Source of the DNA: Paracoccaceae bacterium
Lineage (GTDB): Bacteria > Pseudomonadota > Alphaproteobacteria > Rhodobacterales > Rhodobacteraceae
Direction: 5' to 3'
Length of the DNA stretch: 64,000 nucleotides
Assembly: GCA_020637675.1 (NCBI GenBank)
Contig: JACKKD010000001.1
Location: forward strand, 620,001-684,000
Positions 62,047 to 64,000 of this stretch are shown piece after piece. Made by a program: the position numbers and the translations under genes. The notes beneath the pieces were generated by a model. It was given only the letters and a program-made list of their open reading frames with translations, was not told where the DNA came from and ran no database searches. How positions within the stretch are numbered: the first letter of the stretch is position 1; every line of letters starts with the position of its first letter.

Positions 62047-63362
62047 GCGGCGCCCTCCCGGTTCACCCGGTCGAGCCGCGCGCGCACGGAAAGCCCGTGC
62101 GCCTCGAGGCTTTCGGACACGGCCAGCCGTTCGGCCGCAGGCCCGATCGCGGCGAGGGCCGCCGGCGTCATCTTCGCGATCGTCGTCCGCTTCAGGAAGT
62201 CCATCACCGAAAGCCCGCTCGAAAACCGTGCCGAGCGCGCCGTGGGCAACACATGGTTCGGCCCGCCCACGTAATCGCCGATCGCCTCCGGTGTCCAGTG
62301 GCCGAGGAAGATCGCCCCGGCATGGGTGACGCGCGGCAGGAGCGCCTCGGGGTCCTCGACGCAGAGCTCCAGATGCTCGGGCGCGACCCGGTCGGACAGC
62401 CTGGCCGCCTCCGCCAGGTCGCGGGTCACGATGACGGCGCCGTAGTCGCGCCAGCTCGCCCCGGCGATGGCGCTCCGCTCCAGCCCCGCCAGCCGCGCCT
62501 CCACCGCCGCCGCGACCGCGCGCGCCATTGCAGCGTCGTCCGTCACGAGGATCGCCTGCGCGCTCTCGTCATGCTCGGCCTGGCTGAGAAGGTCGAGCGC
62601 CACCCATTCCGGGTCCGCCGTCCGGTCGGCGATGACGAGGATCTCCGATGGCCCGGCGATCATGTCGATGCCGACGCGGCCGAAGACGCGCCGCTTGGCC
62701 GCCGCCACATAGGCGTTGCCGGGTCCGGTGATCTTGTCCACCCGGCGGATTGTGTCGGTCCCGAAGGCCATGGCCGCGATCGCCTGAGCACCGCCCACGC
62801 GGTAGACTGTGTCCACCCCCGCCAGCCGCGCCGCCATCAGGACCAGCGGATTGACGGCGCCGCCCGGCGTCGGACAGCAGATCACCAGCCGCTCCACCCC
62901 GGCCACCTTCGCCGGAATCGCGTTCATCAGAACCGATGAGGGGTAGGAGGCGAGCCCCCCCGGTACATAAAGCCCCGCGGCAGCGACCGGTCCCCAGCGC
63001 CAGCCAAGCTCCGCCCCCGCCGCATCGGTCCAGCGCGCATCGGCAGGCATCTGGCGCTCGTGATAGGCGCGGATGCGCGCGGCGGCCAGTTCCAGCGCCG
63101 CCCGGTCCTCGGCCCCGACCTTCGCGCATTCCGCTTCGATCTCGGCCGCCGAAAACGCCAGCCGGTCGGGCGTCAGCTCCAGCCGGTCGAACCGCGCGGT
63201 CAGTTCGATCAGGGCCGCATCGCCCAGTGCCCGCACCTCGGCGATGATCGCGGCGACGGCGGCGTCGACGTCCGGCGCATCCTCGCGTTTCATCGCGAGA
63301 AGCGCCGAGAAGGCGGCCTCGAAGCCCGGATCTGTAGTCGACAGCATCAGCGGCATCGGCAT
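62043..63362 (-). CDS. hisD: Histidinol dehydrogenase
   Basis: A 439-residue HisD, oxidising L-histidinol to L-histidine with two NAD+. Motifs include VPGGLASYPSSVLMNAIPAK (about residues 134-153), GPGNAYVAAAKRRVFG, DLLSQAEHDESAQAI and RVAPEHLEL (catalytic Glu/His pair). SGLSVMDFLKRTT is also present. Normal length. The head of a translationally coupled hisD / UPF0262 / phosphatase operon. Confidence 0.97.
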   Translation of the reverse strand: MPMPLMLSTTDPGFEAAFSALLAMKREDAPDVDAAVAAIIAEVRALGDAALIELTARFDRLELTPDRLAFSAAEIEAECAKVGAEDRAALELAAARIRAYHERQMPADARWTDAAGAELGWRWGPVAAAGLYVPGGLASYPSSVLMNAIPAKVAGVERLVICCPTPGGAVNPLVLMAARLAGVDTVYRVGGAQAIAAMAFGTDTIRRVDKITGPGNAYVAAAKRRVFGRVGIDMIAGPSEILVIADRTADPEWVALDLLSQAEHDESAQAILVTDDAAMARAVAAAVEARLAGLERSAIAGASWRDYGAVIVTRDLAEAARLSDRVAPEHLELCVEDPEALLPRVTHAGAIFLGHWTPEAIGDYVGGPNHVLPTARSARFSSGLSVMDFLKRTTIAKMTPAALAAIGPAAERLAVSESLEAHGLSVRARLDRVNREGAA

Positions 63363-63545
63363 CTCTCCCGTTCCCGCTTCCCCTTAGCCGCCCCGGCGCT
63401 CGGCCTCAAGCGGCCCGGCTTTCACCGTTGCCAAATAGTCCTGAGGGCGCCCCGGACCCGGTCCGGTGCGAGGGGCGGAGCCCCTGAAGCCCGCCAGGGC
63501 GCGCGCCGCGTCGCCGGATCGTCCGTCCCGCAGCCGGGACACCCG
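63363..63545. other. Gap between hisD and the DUF2948 gene, with palindromes
   Basis: 183 bp containing CCGGACCCGGTCCGG (about 63453-63467) and AGGGG CGGAG CCCCT (63471-63485). These may form terminators for the minus-strand DUF2948 transcript. The first resembles the palindromes within rnpB. Confidence 0.4.
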
Positions 63546-64000
63546 TCACTCGGGGTGTTCCGGCGCTTTCCGCGACGGGGCGAGATAGGGCCGTGTCACG
63601 TCGCTGAGGATCAGGTCGAGGCATTCGACCTCGGCCCGGATCGCACCGTCGCCGGCGAGCGTGATCTCGACCGCGCCGGCCGCGTCCTCTCCGGGAACCC
63701 AGACCACGTCGAGAACCGACAGGACCTCCTCGCGATCGCGCCGGTCGATCCCCTGCGAGGCGACATGGGTCACCCCGCCGACGATGAGGAGCGAACGCAC
63801 CCGCTCGTAGGGCCGCCCGCGCGCCTCGGCGGCGGAGCGATCCTCCCAGCGGAAGCGGTTGACCAGCAAGGCGAGCCGGCGGAGCCTCGGCTGCCAGCTC
63901 AGGTCGGCGATCGTCAGGACCGCGTCCTGAACAAGCGCTGCCAGAACCGGCACGTCTTCCGCCGCCTCGGCCCGGAGCCTCAGCGGCCGTTCGGCGGCAT
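63546..64000 (-). CDS. DUF2948 family protein, 5' end beyond the window
   Basis: The frame continues past the right edge. Visible residues include AAERPLRLRAEAAEDVPVLA then ALVQDAVLTIADLSW, the opening pattern of DUF2948 proteins. It ends VECLDLILSDVTRPYLAPSRKAPEHPE. An in-frame ATG at 63953 is not the real start because conserved sequence lies upstream of it. Function unknown. It precedes hisD in Rhodobacterales. About 151 codons are visible. Confidence 0.88.
   Translation of the reverse strand, partial: AAERPLRLRAEAAEDVPVLAALVQDAVLTIADLSWQPRLRRLALLVNRFRWEDRSAAEARGRPYERVRSLLIVGGVTHVASQGIDRRDREEVLSVLDVVWVPGEDAAGAVEITLAGDGAIRAEVECLDLILSDVTRPYLAPSRKAPEHPE

Overview
The window is 64 kb of GC-rich, gene-dense DNA from an alphaproteobacterium, most likely a member of the Rhodobacterales (Rhodobacteraceae/Paracoccaceae). 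The evidence is a VPLPA-CTERM surface protein, DUF1127 and DUF2948 proteins, the hisD / UPF0262 / low-molecular-weight phosphatase / infA / maf / rng / yacG / tRNA-Phe order, a PraR-like HTH regulator, a YmdB plus 5-formyltetrahydrofolate cyclo-ligase neighbourhood, and an alphaproteobacterial-type RNase P RNA. It reads as chromosomal sequence. I saw no insertion sequence, prophage, CRISPR array, rRNA operon or replication origin.

Layout. 1-6.1 kb: a cut-off DMT exporter, a divergent argO/argP-like amino-acid exporter and regulator pair, yebC, and two convergent SLC13-type permeases. 6.3-10 kb: ymdB, 5-FCL and mgtE on the minus strand, with a VPLPA-CTERM gene on the plus strand between ymdB and 5-FCL. 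10-16.2 kb: guanine deaminase facing 8-oxoguanine deaminase, hisN, an XRE regulator, a quinone oxidoreductase and a LysR regulator whose 3' ends overlap. 16.3-25.6 kb: DUF1127 and BI-1 proteins, a VIT1-like transporter, GNAT, rpmG, DUF533, rnpB, an AmpD-type amidase, a lipoprotein, gatA/gatC, a UPF0173 hydrolase and tadA. 25.7-27.2 kb: an RluB-type pseudouridine synthase with a long repeat-containing basic tail. 27.35-32.8 kb: a tightly packed operon of XpaC, TelA, a DUF2927 lipoprotein, an SPFH/GYF protein and a zinc-ribbon membrane protein, which looks like a membrane-stress module. 32.8-38.6 kb: hsp20, a PfkB kinase, dtd, a CAP-domain protein, a DMT transporter, an enoyl-CoA hydratase and glutamate dehydrogenase. 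39-41.9 kb: three TadG/TadE-like pseudopilin genes. 42-48.5 kb: pirin, a TetR regulator with a perfect operator, a small lipoprotein, hom, glpX, recJ and tRNA-Glu.

48.5-56.7 kb is the accessory-looking part, lying between tRNA-Glu and tRNA-Phe. It holds an operon for glycated amino acids (Amadori compounds): a FrlB/FraB-type SIS deglycase, a FrlD-type PfkB kinase, a polar-amino-acid ABC transporter (binding protein, permease, ATPase), an unexpected FAD amine-oxidase-like enzyme, and a convergent GntR/UTRA regulator. A 17-bp perfect palindrome overlaps the operon promoter, and its half-sites recur in front of the regulator. The inferred route is import of a fructosyl-amino acid, phosphorylation at C6, then cleavage to glucose-6-phosphate and the free amino acid. 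The role of the oxidase is open.

56.7-64 kb is conserved core: tRNA-Phe, yacG, rng, maf, infA, LMW phosphatase, UPF0262, hisD and a DUF2948 gene that runs off the right edge. It is interrupted by a nitrilase-family / GNAT / SnoaL trio between infA and the phosphatase.
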